NCBI RefSeq assembly: GCF_026735165.1
Contig: NZ_JAPQES010000006.1
Location: 249,529-313,528, forward strand
From: Clostridium ganghwense
GTDB taxonomy: Bacteria; Bacillota; Clostridia; Clostridiales; Clostridiaceae
DNA: 64,000 nt
Direction of reading: 5' to 3'
Shown here: one piece after another, positions 42,377-52,140 of the stretch
How the letters are laid out: every line of letters starts with the position of its first letter
Position numbering within the stretch: the first letter of the stretch is position 1
Position numbers and translations under genes: made by a program
The notes under the pieces: model-generated
Database searches by the model: none
Told to the model about the DNA's origin: nothing
What the model saw: only the letters and a program-made list of their open reading frames with translations

Positions 42377-43708
42377 TTATTCCTGATGTATAACATCAAG
42401 TCTTGCAAATTTACTATATTGTCCAAGAAAGGCAAGTTTTACTGTACCAGTTGGACCGTTTCTTTGCTTTGCAATTATACATTCAGCTACATTCTTATCT
42501 TCTGATTCTTTGTCATAGTACTCATCCCTATAAAGGAACATAACAATGTCAGCATCCTGCTCTATTGACCCTGATTCTCTAAGGTCAGAAAGCATCGGTC
42601 TGTGATCTGCTCTTTGCTCAGGCGCACGTGATAATTGTGAAAGTGCTATAACTGGGCATTGCATCTCTTTAGCAATAGCCTTAATAGACCTTGAAATTTC
42701 AGATACCTCTTGTTGTCTACTTTCAGAATTACTTCCACTCATAAGCTGAAGATAATCTATTATAATTAAGTCTATACCATGTTCTATTTTTATTCTTCTA
42801 CACTTAGAACGCATTTCCATTACTGAAACCCCAGCTGTATCATCTATATATATCTTAGAATTAGCAATTGGTCCAGCTGCTTTTGCTATTCTTTCCCAAT
42901 CGTTCTCATCTAGCTCTCCTGTTCTAAGTCTAAGCATATCTATATTAGCTTCTGCACAAAGCATTCTATAAGCTAATTGTTCCTTTGACATTTCAAGAGA
43001 AAATACAACTACACTTTTACCTTCTCTAAGTGCTGCATATTGACCAATATTTATTGCAAAAGTAGTTTTTCCCATGGATGGTCTTGCTGCAATAAGTACC
43101 ATATCTCCTGCTTGAAGTCCTGAAGTTTTAGCATCTAACTCTGGAAAACCAGTAGCTATACCAGTAGTCTCCCCTTTGTTATTGAATATTTTTTCTATCT
43201 GCTCAAAACCTCTCTCAAGTACAGTGCTTATAGCCTCAAAATCATTTGTTTCTCTCTTTTGTGCTATATCAAATATTCTTTTTTCAGCAGCATCAAGTAC
43301 ACTTTCTACATCATCCTGCTTTGTATAACTTTCTTCCATTATATCTGCTGAAGCTTTTATAAGCCTTCTCAAAATTGCTTTTTGCTCAACAATTTTAATA
43401 TATGAATTTAAATTAATAGTAGATTCTACAGAATTGCTTAATTCTGTTATATAGGTAATACCTCCAACTGCCTGTAGCTTTTCTGTAGCTTTTAAATGCT
43501 CTATTAATGTAATCATATCAACAGGAATATCTTTTCTAAATAATTCTAATATGGCATCAAATATAATCTTATGACCTTCTCTATAAAAGGCATCTCCATT
43601 TAATGGTTCTGCTGCTTGTGCTATAGATGTCTTATCTTTTAACATACATCCTAATACTGTCTGTTCTGCCTGCAAATTATGAGGCAAACTTCTTAGAGGT
43701 GCTTCCAT
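42377..43708 (-). CDS. dnaB: Replicative DNA helicase DnaB (DnaC in Bacillus)
   Basis: This 443-residue protein has the DnaB N-terminal domain (about 8-110) and the RecA-like ATPase with Walker A ARPSMGKT, Walker B IIIDYLQLMSG and the DLRESGSIEQDADIVMFLYR motif. It forms the hexameric fork helicase. The gene starts at the base after the lonC stop and sits in the conserved rplI-lonC-dnaB cluster, which identifies it as the housekeeping copy. A second, phage-like DnaB is encoded at 29750-31039. Confidence 0.96.
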   Translation of the reverse strand: MEAPLRSLPHNLQAEQTVLGCMLKDKTSIAQAAEPLNGDAFYREGHKIIFDAILELFRKDIPVDMITLIEHLKATEKLQAVGGITYITELSNSVESTINLNSYIKIVEQKAILRRLIKASADIMEESYTKQDDVESVLDAAEKRIFDIAQKRETNDFEAISTVLERGFEQIEKIFNNKGETTGIATGFPELDAKTSGLQAGDMVLIAARPSMGKTTFAINIGQYAALREGKSVVVFSLEMSKEQLAYRMLCAEANIDMLRLRTGELDENDWERIAKAAGPIANSKIYIDDTAGVSVMEMRSKCRRIKIEHGIDLIIIDYLQLMSGSNSESRQQEVSEISRSIKAIAKEMQCPVIALSQLSRAPEQRADHRPMLSDLRESGSIEQDADIVMFLYRDEYYDKESEDKNVAECIIAKQRNGPTGTVKLAFLGQYSKFARLDVIHQE

Positions 43709-45622
43709 CTATTCATCTCCAAATACAATTTTAATAAGTTCTTCTATATTATCTACTGCTCTAGCTTCAATATCTTTTAGTCCTTGAGGTACCTCTTTTA
43801 TATTATCTTCAGGAACAAGTACAAGCTTTACGCCTTTTCTTCTTGCTCCATAAACCTTCTCAAAAATACCTCCAACCGGTTTTATTTTTCCTCTTAAAGA
43901 GATTTCACCAGTCATAGCAATATCCTGTCTTACAGGTTTATTTAAAAGAGCACTAATAATACATATAGTTATAGCAGCACCAGCTGAAGGACCATCTATA
44001 CGTCCTCCCCCTATAATATTTACGTGGACATCATAGTCACTTATATCTTTATCTGTTAATTTTCTTATAACAGATGCAGCATTAAATACAGAATCCTTTG
44101 CCATACTTCCTGCTGTATCATTGAACCTTACAGTTCCTTTTCCTTTTTCCTTAGCTTCAAATACAGTTGTTTCAATTTCTATAGTAGAACCTATATATCC
44201 ACTAACTCCTAGGCCATACACATGACCTACTTCGTACTCTTCACCTTTTGAAATTTCTTCAAAAGGAGTAATTCTACTTATAGATATAATTTCTTCTACA
44301 TCTTTTATACTAATTGTAACATTATCCTCTGCGTCTGCTTTATTATTATAAAGTACATATCCATAAACATCAGCAAGTATATTTACTGCTTTTCTACCTT
44401 CTATTGTATATCTACTTATTAGTTCTGCAACGCCTTCTTCTAATTCTATATTTAATTTCTCAGCTGCATTAGTTACTATTTTTTCAATATCCTTAGAAGA
44501 TAGGGGTTCAAAATATACTTCTGTACATCTTGATCTTAAAGCAGGATTTATATCCTTAGGTTCTCTTGTTGTTGCACCTATTAATACAAAGTCTGCCGGT
44601 GCACCATTATCAAAAAGATATTTGATATATTTAGGTATATTCTCATCATCAGGATCATAATAAGATGATGAAAATTCTACTCTTTTATCTTCCAAAACCT
44701 TTAATAATTTGTTTTGAAGTATAGTATCAAGTTCTCCAATTTCATCTATAAACAAGACGCCACCATGTGCATCCGTTACAAGTCCTGGTTTAGGTTCTGG
44801 AACACCAATTTCAGCTAAATCTCTTTTACTCCCTTGATATATAGGATCATGAACAGATCCTAAAAGAGGGTTTGTTATTTCTCTTGGATCCCATCTTAAA
44901 GTTGTTCCATCTACTTCTACAAATTCGCACTCTTTACAAAACGGAGTATACTTTAATTTTTTTACTTCCTCTAATGCAAGTCGTGCAGCAGTAGTTTTTC
45001 CCACTCCAGGAGGTCCATAAAGGATAATATGCTGTGGATATGGTGATGCCATCTTGGATATTAGAGACTTTATAGCTCTCTCTTGGCCAACTATTTCTGA
45101 AAAGACTTGTGGTCTCATTAGTGCCTGAATATTCTTAGAAAGTTTTCTTGCATCTAAAACCTCAAGTCTTGCATATTTCTTTAAAGTTTTAGCATTTTCG
45201 GAACCCTTTCTCTTTTTTATAATACCAAGTCTTACATCATCAATATACTTTTCTTGTTTTTCCATAACAGCTTGTTCTACTTCTTTTTCTATGCTATTTT
45301 CTATATATCTTTTAGCTAAAGCATTAACAAGACATTGATTAGTATTTTCTATTGCTTCCTCAATGTTATTTTCATTTGGTATTATATCGATTCCTTTACC
45401 TTCACTTATTATCTTATTTATTGCATATATTTTTTTATAAATATCATCACTATGAATATATTTATTAAGCTTATACTTTACAATTCTTGATCTTATAGTC
45501 TTTTCACTTATAACTTTTCTCATTATTTCATTTAATACATCTACTTGTATATCTAAAGACATTGTATCATTTATAAAATCCATTCCATCCTTTGATTTAT
45601 CATTCATTAATGAAGATTTCAA
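43709..45622 (-). CDS. lonC: Lon-family ATP-dependent protease LonC
   Basis: This 637-residue protein has an N-terminal helical region, an AAA+ domain with Walker A LYGPPGVGKTTAA and Walker B GGVLFIDEIGEL, and a C-terminal Lon protease domain. That domain has the catalytic Ser in DGPSAGAA (about 542-549) and Lys in GKIKPVGGIFEK. LonC lacks the large substrate-binding domain of LonA, consistent with its length. It degrades unfolded proteins in the cytoplasm. The start is TTG with GAGGGTAAG upstream. It is co-transcribed with rplI and dnaB. Confidence 0.92.
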   Translation of the reverse strand: MKSSLMNDKSKDGMDFINDTMSLDIQVDVLNEIMRKVISEKTIRSRIVKYKLNKYIHSDDIYKKIYAINKIISEGKGIDIIPNENNIEEAIENTNQCLVNALAKRYIENSIEKEVEQAVMEKQEKYIDDVRLGIIKKRKGSENAKTLKKYARLEVLDARKLSKNIQALMRPQVFSEIVGQERAIKSLISKMASPYPQHIILYGPPGVGKTTAARLALEEVKKLKYTPFCKECEFVEVDGTTLRWDPREITNPLLGSVHDPIYQGSKRDLAEIGVPEPKPGLVTDAHGGVLFIDEIGELDTILQNKLLKVLEDKRVEFSSSYYDPDDENIPKYIKYLFDNGAPADFVLIGATTREPKDINPALRSRCTEVYFEPLSSKDIEKIVTNAAEKLNIELEEGVAELISRYTIEGRKAVNILADVYGYVLYNNKADAEDNVTISIKDVEEIISISRITPFEEISKGEEYEVGHVYGLGVSGYIGSTIEIETTVFEAKEKGKGTVRFNDTAGSMAKDSVFNAASVIRKLTDKDISDYDVHVNIIGGGRIDGPSAGAAITICIISALLNKPVRQDIAMTGEISLRGKIKPVGGIFEKVYGARRKGVKLVLVPEDNIKEVPQGLKDIEARAVDNIEELIKIVFGDE

Positions 45623-45691
45623 TATTCTTACCCTCCAGAAATTCCAAATTTAAAAAGATTTTCTTTTAGGTGTCCCCCCTTTTTCTATCAA

Positions 45692-46135
45692 TTATTGTTG
45701 ATTAATAATAACCTTTACTTTAGTAGATATTCCAGGATATAATTTTACTTCTACTTCATAAGTTCCAAGTTGTTTTATTGTGTCAGAAACTATTTTCTTC
45801 TTATCTACTTCAATTTTATATTGTTTTTTCAATTCTGATGCTATGTCTTTGCTTGTAATTGCTCCAAATAATCTTCCACCATCTCCTGCTTTGGCAGAAA
45901 TTTTTATTTCTTTATTTCTTAATTCTTCTGCTGATTTTTGAGCTGCCTCAGTCTCTGCTAATTTTTTCTTTCTTGCAGCTTCTTGTTGTTTGTTCAAAAT
46001 ATGGATATTAGCATCTGTTGCTTCTTTTGCTAAACCTTTTGGTAATAAAAAGTTTCTTGCATATCCATCTGATACATTTATTACCTCACCTTTTTTCCCT
46101 TGTCCTTTTACATCTTTTAATAATATTAGTTTCAT
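45692..46135 (-). CDS. rplI: 50S ribosomal protein L9
   Basis: This 147-residue protein is full length, with the N-terminal [20 protein letters not shown] fold, [13 protein letters not shown], a central long helix and the C-terminal domain. It binds 23S rRNA at the base of the L1 stalk. Its ATG overlaps the gdpP stop by one base (TAATG), so the genes are translationally coupled. This gdpP-rplI arrangement is conserved in Firmicutes. Confidence 0.97.
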   Translation of the reverse strand: MKLILLKDVKGQGKKGEVINVSDGYARNFLLPKGLAKEATDANIHILNKQQEAARKKKLAETEAAQKSAEELRNKEIKISAKAGDGGRLFGAITSKDIASELKKQYKIEVDKKKIVSDTIKQLGTYEVEVKLYPGISTKVKVIINQQ

Positions 46136-48126
46136 TATTCTTCACCTTCCCTTAAGTATTTATCAATAGCATGCTTTAATTTTTCTTTAGCCTCATCTAT
46201 TGAAACATTATTTAGTTTAGTACCTGCGATTGTTAAATGTCCTCCACCACCTAATGTTTCTAATATTAACTGTACATTTATATCGCCAAATGATCTGCCA
46301 CTTATAAATACTTCATCTTTTATTTTAACAAGAACAAATGACGCTTGAACACCTGTAATATTTAGTAACTCATCCGCTACTTGAGCAGCTAAAACATTAT
46401 CTTGTATTTCTGGTGGACAAACAGTAATTGAGATATTATTTTCTATTTTGGCAAGGCTCATAATTTTAGCCCTCTTCAAGTAAGATTCTAAGTCACTTGC
46501 AAACATTTTTTTTACATTTGTTATGTCTGCTCCAAGCTGTCTTAAATAAGCGGCTGCTTCAAAAGTCCTAACCCCTGCCTTAAAATAGAAATTTTTAGTA
46601 TCTACATAAATACCAGCTAGCATCATTTCTGCTTCTATGGAATTTATGTTATCCTTAGGACTCTCTATCATATATTGAAGCATTTCTGTAACTAATTCGC
46701 AAGTAGAAGATGCATATGGTTCTATATAATTTAAAAGAGTTTCTCCTACTGCATCAGTTGACTTTCTATGATGATCTATGATAACTATTCTATCTATCTT
46801 CTGTACTATTTCTAAATCATGCACATGACTTTTACTATTTACATCTACCAATATAAGCAAACTATTTTTATCATAATTATCCATACATGTTTCTTTAGTA
46901 ACAAATGTTGGATTAAATAAATTCTCTTTTTTTATTTTTCCTATTGCGTTTTCTATTCCGTTATTTATACTATCAAGAATTACATATGATTCCTTACCTA
47001 AAGCTTTTGCCACACTATTAATTCCCATAGCAGCACCAAGTGCATCAATATCAGGATTTATATGTCCCATTATAAATACATTGCTGCTCTCTTTTATTAT
47101 ATCAACTAATGCATGAGCTACAACTCTAGCCCTTACCTTAGTTCTTTTTTCAACTTCTTTAGTTTTTCCTCCATAAAATTCAAGTTTATCTTTATTTTTT
47201 ACAACAACTTGGTCTCCACCTCTGCTTAAAGCCAATTCTTTTGCAGATATTGCAAAATGATGATTTTCAAGAGGGGTCTCTCCTCCACACCCTATCCCTA
47301 CACTTAGGGTAACTGCTAATTTATTACCAAAATTGATTTCTCTTATTTCATCTAAAATCTCAAAATTCTTTTCCATCTCTTTATTTATGTTTTTCTTATG
47401 AACTACCATTATATATTTATTAAAAGAATACTTTTTAATTGTTGCTTCCATGTTTTGCCCATAATTTTTTATGGTTCTTTCTATCTCTGCAGACAGAAGT
47501 AATGCCTTATCTTCTTCTGTAGTCTTAAGTACATCATCTAAATTATCTACTTCTACAAGTATTACTGCTCCTTTAATATTCTCTTTTTCTTTTTTTGCTT
47601 TTACTTCTTCTGTTACATCATAAAAATATAAAAGTACAATTTTATTTTTATTTATGCTAACATCCTTATCATCTTTTATATTAGTAAATATATTATAATA
47701 TTTATCTCTAATTTTTACATATGTAAATAATTTTTCATCTTTATTTAAAATAAGATCTATGTTTACTTCATTTATTACTTCATTTATATTCCTACCTAAT
47801 ATCTCGCCTTTTTCAAATATATTATAAAAATTTTCATTGTACCATAGAATATTACCTTCTCCATTGATAATAGTTAATGGAAAAGGTATATTTACTAATA
47901 CACTTCTTGTGGAAATATTCATTTTAGATACAAAATCCTCCATGAATTTTTCCCATTCATCCTTTTTGCCTTTAAATATCTTAATATTATAAAAAACTAA
48001 TACAGAATATAATACTAATACAATGCCGCCTACATACAAATGTCCAAATATAAATAAAATAGCTATTAACAATGCTATAATTGCCATATATATTTTATTA
48101 TTCTCGGTAAAATAATTATTCTCCAT
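46135..48126 (-). CDS. gdpP: Cyclic-di-AMP phosphodiesterase GdpP
   Basis: This 663-residue protein has two N-terminal membrane helices, a PAS-like domain (about 80-175), a degenerate GGDEF domain (about 180-300) and a DHH-DHHA1 phosphodiesterase from about 340. The DHH part shows [24 protein letters not shown] and [10 protein letters not shown]. It hydrolyses c-di-AMP to pApA and so tunes potassium balance, wall stress and sporulation signals. GAGGGAAT precedes the ATG, two bases after the DUF2232 stop. Confidence 0.95.
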   Translation of the reverse strand: MENNYFTENNKIYMAIIALLIAILFIFGHLYVGGIVLVLYSVLVFYNIKIFKGKKDEWEKFMEDFVSKMNISTRSVLVNIPFPLTIINGEGNILWYNENFYNIFEKGEILGRNINEVINEVNIDLILNKDEKLFTYVKIRDKYYNIFTNIKDDKDVSINKNKIVLLYFYDVTEEVKAKKEKENIKGAVILVEVDNLDDVLKTTEEDKALLLSAEIERTIKNYGQNMEATIKKYSFNKYIMVVHKKNINKEMEKNFEILDEIREINFGNKLAVTLSVGIGCGGETPLENHHFAISAKELALSRGGDQVVVKNKDKLEFYGGKTKEVEKRTKVRARVVAHALVDIIKESSNVFIMGHINPDIDALGAAMGINSVAKALGKESYVILDSINNGIENAIGKIKKENLFNPTFVTKETCMDNYDKNSLLILVDVNSKSHVHDLEIVQKIDRIVIIDHHRKSTDAVGETLLNYIEPYASSTCELVTEMLQYMIESPKDNINSIEAEMMLAGIYVDTKNFYFKAGVRTFEAAAYLRQLGADITNVKKMFASDLESYLKRAKIMSLAKIENNISITVCPPEIQDNVLAAQVADELLNITGVQASFVLVKIKDEVFISGRSFGDINVQLILETLGGGGHLTIAGTKLNNVSIDEAKEKLKHAIDKYLREGEE

Positions 48127-48127
48127 A

Positions 48128-49126
48128 TTATTCCCTCTTCTTGACTTTTCTTATTGGATTAGGATCTAATCTTCTTAAATTCAAAATTATATCCATAGTT
48201 CCAGCTATAAGGTATATGTCCCCGAAAATTGGAATAACTAGACCTAAAAAAAGTATTATTGTTGAAGCTGCTCTAGAAAGCTTAAATTTATTTCTAAGTA
48301 TATATGCAAAAAATGCAATTCCATTCAGACTAAATAAAAACCTTAGTATATACATACTAATGCCTGACATATAAGTCCCTATAGTTATTCCTCTTGAATC
48401 TAGTATTATTCCCAAGCATGCAATTATTATAATATATGCAGCTAATAAATTTGGAATATATATTATACTAAAAGTTGTAATTCTATCTATATTTAAATTT
48501 GACTTTTGTAGAACCTTACTTGTAATGTAATAATTTATATATGATTGTATTAAGCTATTTGCTAAAATAATTACTGGTAAAATAATAAGTATTTGTTGCG
48601 CAGTAATTGATTTTATAATTTGATTAACAGCATCAATAAGTTCAGTAGGTGCACCCATAGAAACATATGTATCTTTAGCTATTTTAAAAGGTTCCCTTGA
48701 AGCTTCTGCAATTAAATTTATAGATTTTAGTATACCTTGCTTATGTATAAATATAGAATATACTATAAATTGCACAATAGTTCCTATTCCAATAGCTATT
48801 GAAGTTACTATTATAGAAAAAGAATTTTTCTTCTTCTTATTTATACAATATCCTAAAACTATTCCCACAAGACCATACATAAAAGTATACAGTATTGTAA
48901 GTACCAAATTATGCTTAATACTTACTAAAATGGTACTTACAACAATACTAAACAAAGTAACCTTATAACCATTTCTAACATAAAGCAATGTTATTGGAAT
49001 AGGCAAAATAAACATAGTTATTGTAGCTATAGAAGGTATATATGTAGTATTTAGGACAATCAAAAATATCACTGCAATTGTTAATATGATTTCTACTACT
49101 TTCACCTTAAAATTTTCATGTGCCAT
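48128..49126 (-). CDS. DUF2232 (YybS-like) membrane protein
   Basis: This 332-residue protein has about eight or nine transmembrane segments and matches the DUF2232/YybS family, which is usually encoded directly upstream of gdpP. The fold resembles ECF-type or MreD-like membrane proteins; no substrate is known to me. The ATG at 49126 has GGAGG a few bases upstream and overlaps the preceding MazG-like gene end. It is co-transcribed with gdpP. Confidence 0.85.
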   Translation of the reverse strand: MAHENFKVKVVEIILTIAVIFLIVLNTTYIPSIATITMFILPIPITLLYVRNGYKVTLFSIVVSTILVSIKHNLVLTILYTFMYGLVGIVLGYCINKKKKNSFSIIVTSIAIGIGTIVQFIVYSIFIHKQGILKSINLIAEASREPFKIAKDTYVSMGAPTELIDAVNQIIKSITAQQILIILPVIILANSLIQSYINYYITSKVLQKSNLNIDRITTFSIIYIPNLLAAYIIIIACLGIILDSRGITIGTYMSGISMYILRFLFSLNGIAFFAYILRNKFKLSRAASTIILFLGLVIPIFGDIYLIAGTMDIILNLRRLDPNPIRKVKKRE

Positions 49127-49137
49127 AATTTCCTCCA

Positions 49138-49455
49138 TTAATCTCTGTCTTTAATGTGTATATATAATCTACTTAAATCTTTACTTTGCTTTTCCATAAT
49201 GTCTTCGTCTGTTATACCTAATTTTAGTTTCTTCTTTACATTCTCATCCACATTTTCATAAGAATATCCTAATCTTTCCCCTAATAGATATAAAATTATT
49301 ATTGCCCCAGAAATACATTCTAAAATAGCTTCTTGAGCAACATTACTTCCTCTTGCAAGTAATTTAAAAAAATCTCCTATAATACATAAAAGTTCAGCTT
49401 TTAAATTTTCTATAATTTTTATATTTGACATTATATTAAAATCATCATTTTTCAC
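49138..49455 (-). CDS. MazG-like family protein
   Basis: This 105-residue helical protein matches the small clostridial MazG-like family, with CISGAIIILYLLGERLGYSYENVDENVKKKL. True MazG proteins are NTP pyrophosphohydrolases; this short form lacks most of the usual acidic metal-binding motif, so activity is doubtful. The GTG at 49455 has GGGGATG at suitable spacing; an ATG three codons earlier is the alternative. It starts the DUF2232-gdpP-rplI-lonC-dnaB transcript. Confidence 0.75.
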   Translation of the reverse strand: MKNDDFNIMSNIKIIENLKAELLCIIGDFFKLLARGSNVAQEAILECISGAIIILYLLGERLGYSYENVDENVKKKLKLGITDEDIMEKQSKDLSRLYIHIKDRD

Positions 49456-49585
49456 ATGAATCATCCCCTTATGTAGTCCTATATATATATTTTAGTTATT
49501 TTTACCTTATTGTGCAACTTTAGTTTTAACCGTATTATATTTACTAGCTTTATCTTATTATATGTAAAAATAATGAGAACAAATG

Positions 49586-49761
49586 TATATATTGCTATAA
49601 AGGCGTTTCACTTCACTAAGAAAGTCTAATTTATGCTCTTAGATACATGCTGAAAAACATAAACTGGCTATCGCTCAAACATATGTCTTTCTTTACGCAT
49701 ATATCACGAAAATAAGTAAGACTTTCTAAAGTTTGTTCAAATGCCTTTTACGCAATATATA
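49586..49761. repeat. Long imperfect inverted-repeat element in an intergenic gap
   Basis: Arms of 65 bases (49586-49650 and 49697-49761) are inverted copies with perfect ten-base ends (TATATATTGC) and matching blocks AAAGGC and AGAAAGTCT. I estimate about two thirds identity overall. A 46-base centre holds CATAAACTGGCTATCGCTC. It fills the gap 49456-49916, which has no gene. It could be a miniature inverted-repeat element or a long folded RNA. No target-site duplication is evident. Confidence 0.6.
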
Positions 49762-49875
49762 CTTTCTTAGGATGCTTAAAGTTGAAAATTATAAAATTTA
49801 AAACAATATTTTATACTACCATTAAAAGTTATCCATAAATTTAAAATTTTATAATTTCCTAGTAAGAAAAATAAA

Positions 49876-49907
49876 AAAAGCAGCGCCCAAATTTAGACAC
49901 TGCTTTT
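49876..49907 (-). terminator. Terminator of the rpsF-ssb-rpsR operon
   Basis: AAAAGCAG pairs with CTGCTTTT around a 16-base loop, with a T-run on the minus strand. It lies ten bases past the rpsR stop. Confidence 0.8.
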
Positions 49908-49916
49908 GTATGTTTA

Positions 49917-50153
49917 TTAGTCAGTTGTAAATGGTAGCAAAGCCATGTTTCTAGCTCTTTTGATCGCTGAAGTTAGCTCTCTTTGATGCTTTGCACAGTT
50001 ACCAGAAATTCTTCTTGGAAGTATCTTTCCTCTTTCTGTAACATATTTTCTTAATTTATTTACATCTTTATAATCTATAGTAGAAACTTTATCTGCGCAG
50101 AAAGCACAAACTTTTTTTCTTCTTCTTCTTCCACCTTTTCTATTAAAAGCCAT
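49917..50153 (-). CDS. rpsR: 30S ribosomal protein S18
   Basis: This 78-residue protein is full length, with the basic N-terminus ([13 protein letters not shown]) and the core [19 protein letters not shown] followed by [25 protein letters not shown] pair and a Cys in SGNC suggest the zinc-binding (C+) form found in some Firmicutes. It pairs with S6 on the 30S platform. AAGGAGGGG precedes the ATG. It is the last gene of the rpsF-ssb-rpsR operon. Confidence 0.97.
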   Translation of the reverse strand: MAFNRKGGRRRRKKVCAFCADKVSTIDYKDVNKLRKYVTERGKILPRRISGNCAKHQRELTSAIKRARNMALLPFTTD

Positions 50154-50177
50154 TTTTTCCCCTCCTTACCTAATTAA

Positions 50178-50639
50178 TTAAAATGGTATATCACCATCAT
50201 CAATTGGAGTAATTTCTTCTTCATACTCCTGCTGATTGAATCCTTCAGATGTAGCTGATGTATTATTTCCAGTATTAAAGCCTGAGTTATTATTAAATGG
50301 TGTTTCAGTTCTGTTGTTTGGGTTTCCCCATTCTAAAAATTGAACTTCATCAGCAATAACTTCTGTAACATACCTTCTAGTACCATCCTTTGCTTCGTAA
50401 GATCTTGTTTGAATCCTACCACAAACTCCCATCAGCTTTCCTTTGCTCATGTAATTAGCTGTACTTTCAGCTTGTTTTCCCCATACAACTATAGGAATAA
50501 AATCAGCTTCTTTTTGTCCATTAGAAGAAAATCTTCTATCTACAGCTAAGGTAAAGGATGCAACAGCTTTTCCAGTCCCTGGAGTAAATCTTAACTCTGG
50601 GTCTTTAGTTAATCTACCGATTAAAACAACTCTGTTCAT
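50178..50639 (-). CDS. ssb: Single-stranded DNA-binding protein
   Basis: This 153-residue protein has an OB fold (residues 1-105, [20 protein letters not shown] and [20 protein letters not shown]), a flexible Asn/Thr-rich linker and the acidic tip DDGDIPF that recruits replication and repair partners. It is the housekeeping SSB, in its conserved place between rpsF and rpsR. AGGTGG precedes the ATG. Confidence 0.97.
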   Translation of the reverse strand: MNRVVLIGRLTKDPELRFTPGTGKAVASFTLAVDRRFSSNGQKEADFIPIVVWGKQAESTANYMSKGKLMGVCGRIQTRSYEAKDGTRRYVTEVIADEVQFLEWGNPNNRTETPFNNNSGFNTGNNTSATSEGFNQQEYEEEITPIDDGDIPF

Positions 50640-50650
50640 TTAAGCACCAC

Positions 50651-50938
50651 CTATTTTTCAGGATTAACTACCATAAATCTCATAACGCCATCAGTAATTC
50701 TGAATACTCTTTCTAATTCTTTAGGTAATTCAGTATTAGCTTTAAAATTCACTAAAGTATAGTATCCTTCGTTAACTTTTTGTATAGGATAAGCAAGTTT
50801 TCTTCTACCCCATTCATCAACGTTTTCAACTACTCCTCCACCATTTTCGATTACACCTGCAAACTTTTCAAGTCTAGCTTTTATAGCTTCTTCATCTAAA
50901 GATGGGTGTAATATAAATAATGTTTCGTAATTTCTCAT
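50651..50938 (-). CDS. rpsF: 30S ribosomal protein S6
   Basis: This 95-residue protein is full length, with MRNYETLFILHPSLDEEAI, GRRKLAYPIQKVNEGYYTLV and a C-terminal strand ending MRFMVVNPEK. It binds S18 and 16S rRNA. AGGAGGTGAAA supports the ATG at 50938. The leader carries a hairpin matching the known S6:S18 autoregulatory motif, so the operon is probably repressed by its own products. Confidence 0.97.
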   Translation of the reverse strand: MRNYETLFILHPSLDEEAIKARLEKFAGVIENGGGVVENVDEWGRRKLAYPIQKVNEGYYTLVNFKANTELPKELERVFRITDGVMRFMVVNPEK

Positions 50939-50951
50939 CAATTTCACCTCC

Positions 50952-50991
50952 TCCCCTTGGACTAACGGCTGTGATGTATCACAGCAGGGAT
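50952..50991 (-). promoter_or_regulatory. S6:S18 ribosomal-protein leader motif
   Basis: On the minus strand a stem CTGTGAT / ATCACAG is followed at once by the unpaired CCG (50968-50966). It is enclosed by a weaker outer stem of CCCT with AGGG. This matches the published S6:S18-binding leader, which imitates the rRNA site. It ends just before the rpsF ribosome binding site, so bound protein would block translation. Confidence 0.85.
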
Positions 50992-51079
50992 CACATCTAT
51001 TAATTCTACCATTTAAAACATTAAAAATCAAGCTATTATTTTTATTGCCAAAAAAGTATTTATTTAAACATGTTTCCCT

Positions 51080-51280
51080 TTAATTCTCAGGTATATTTTG
51101 TTTTATAACCCTCTTTACTCTTTTTTCAAATTTACTTCTTGGAAGCATTATTATTCTTTCACACCCTAAACATTTTATCTTTATGTCAGCTCCCAATCTT
51201 ATAATTTCCCACTCTGTACTTCCACATGGATGCTTTTTTTTCATTTCAACAATATCACCAATATAAAACTCTTTTGCCAT
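51080..51280 (-). CDS. DUF951 family protein
   Basis: This 66-residue protein matches DUF951: GDIVEMKKKHPCGSTEWEI, GADIKIKCLGC and MLPRSKFEKRVK. The two Cys clusters (HPCG and CLGC) may bind zinc. The family is widespread in Firmicutes near rpsF or gdpP and has no known function. AGGAG precedes the ATG. It lies just upstream of the rpsF leader in the same direction. Confidence 0.88.
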   Translation of the reverse strand: MAKEFYIGDIVEMKKKHPCGSTEWEIIRLGADIKIKCLGCERIIMLPRSKFEKRVKRVIKQNIPEN

Positions 51281-51415
51281 TTTATTTCTCCTTCTTTAAT
51301 ATTATTGTTTTTTATACAAATTCTATATACAATTATATAATAAATTAAGCTATAATATAAATAGTATGTAAAGATTTTGACTTTAGCATAAAAATTAAGT
51401 TAAAGGGGTATTAAA

Positions 51416-52057
51416 ATGACACACTTATTACTACTAATAAAAGCCTTAATAAGCGGATTTACTACTGGTATAGCAATTTCTATCCCCTTAGGGCCTGCTG
51501 CTATTGAATCTGTAAATCGGACTATATCTAAGGGCTTTAAGCAAGGATTTATAGTATCTCTTGGTGCTATTACTGCTGACATTACATATCTTGTACTTAT
51601 AAATTGTGGGCTCTCACGACTTTTACACCATAATAAAAAAACAGCAGCTTTATTTTGGATTATTTCAGGATTTGTTTTAGTTGCAATGGAATATAATAAT
51701 TTGAAAAATATGGATAAACAAAACAAACATAAAGTTAGTTCACAAAATTCCTATCCTTTCTGGTCTGGTTTTATTTTAACTCTTTCTAATCCAATGACTC
51801 CCACTCTTTGGTTAGGTCTAAGTGGTACTGTTATTAGATTATGGCGCCGAGTTGGTAACTTTTATTATTGTTCATTTATTTTTTCACTAATCTTAGGAAT
51901 GATGACTTGGTTTGCAGTATTAAATTTTCTTGCTTTTAAGGGCTTAAATATTTTTAAATCAGGTCGTTCTGAAAAAGCATCTATATATATGAAATGGATA
52001 ATTTTACTTTTAGGAATTGCATTTATTATATTTGGTTTAATCAAACTCATATTTTAA
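51416..52057 (+). CDS. LysE/RhtB-family amino-acid exporter
   Basis: This 213-residue protein has six predicted membrane segments and the LysE-family N-terminus, with GFTTGIAISIPLGPAAIESV and later SNPMTPTLWLGLSG. Family members export amino acids such as lysine, homoserine or threonine. AAAGGGG precedes the ATG. It points rightward, divergent from DUF951, followed by yyaC on the same strand. Confidence 0.85.
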   Translation: MTHLLLLIKALISGFTTGIAISIPLGPAAIESVNRTISKGFKQGFIVSLGAITADITYLVLINCGLSRLLHHNKKTAALFWIISGFVLVAMEYNNLKNMDKQNKHKVSSQNSYPFWSGFILTLSNPMTPTLWLGLSGTVIRLWRRVGNFYYCSFIFSLILGMMTWFAVLNFLAFKGLNIFKSGRSEKASIYMKWIILLLGIAFIIFGLIKLIF

Positions 52058-52140
52058 TGCTCAGCAAATATAAATAAATTTATTCTCCAGTATAAAAATC
52101 TCCTTTTATGGACATAATTTCAATAAAGGAGGTTTTGTGT

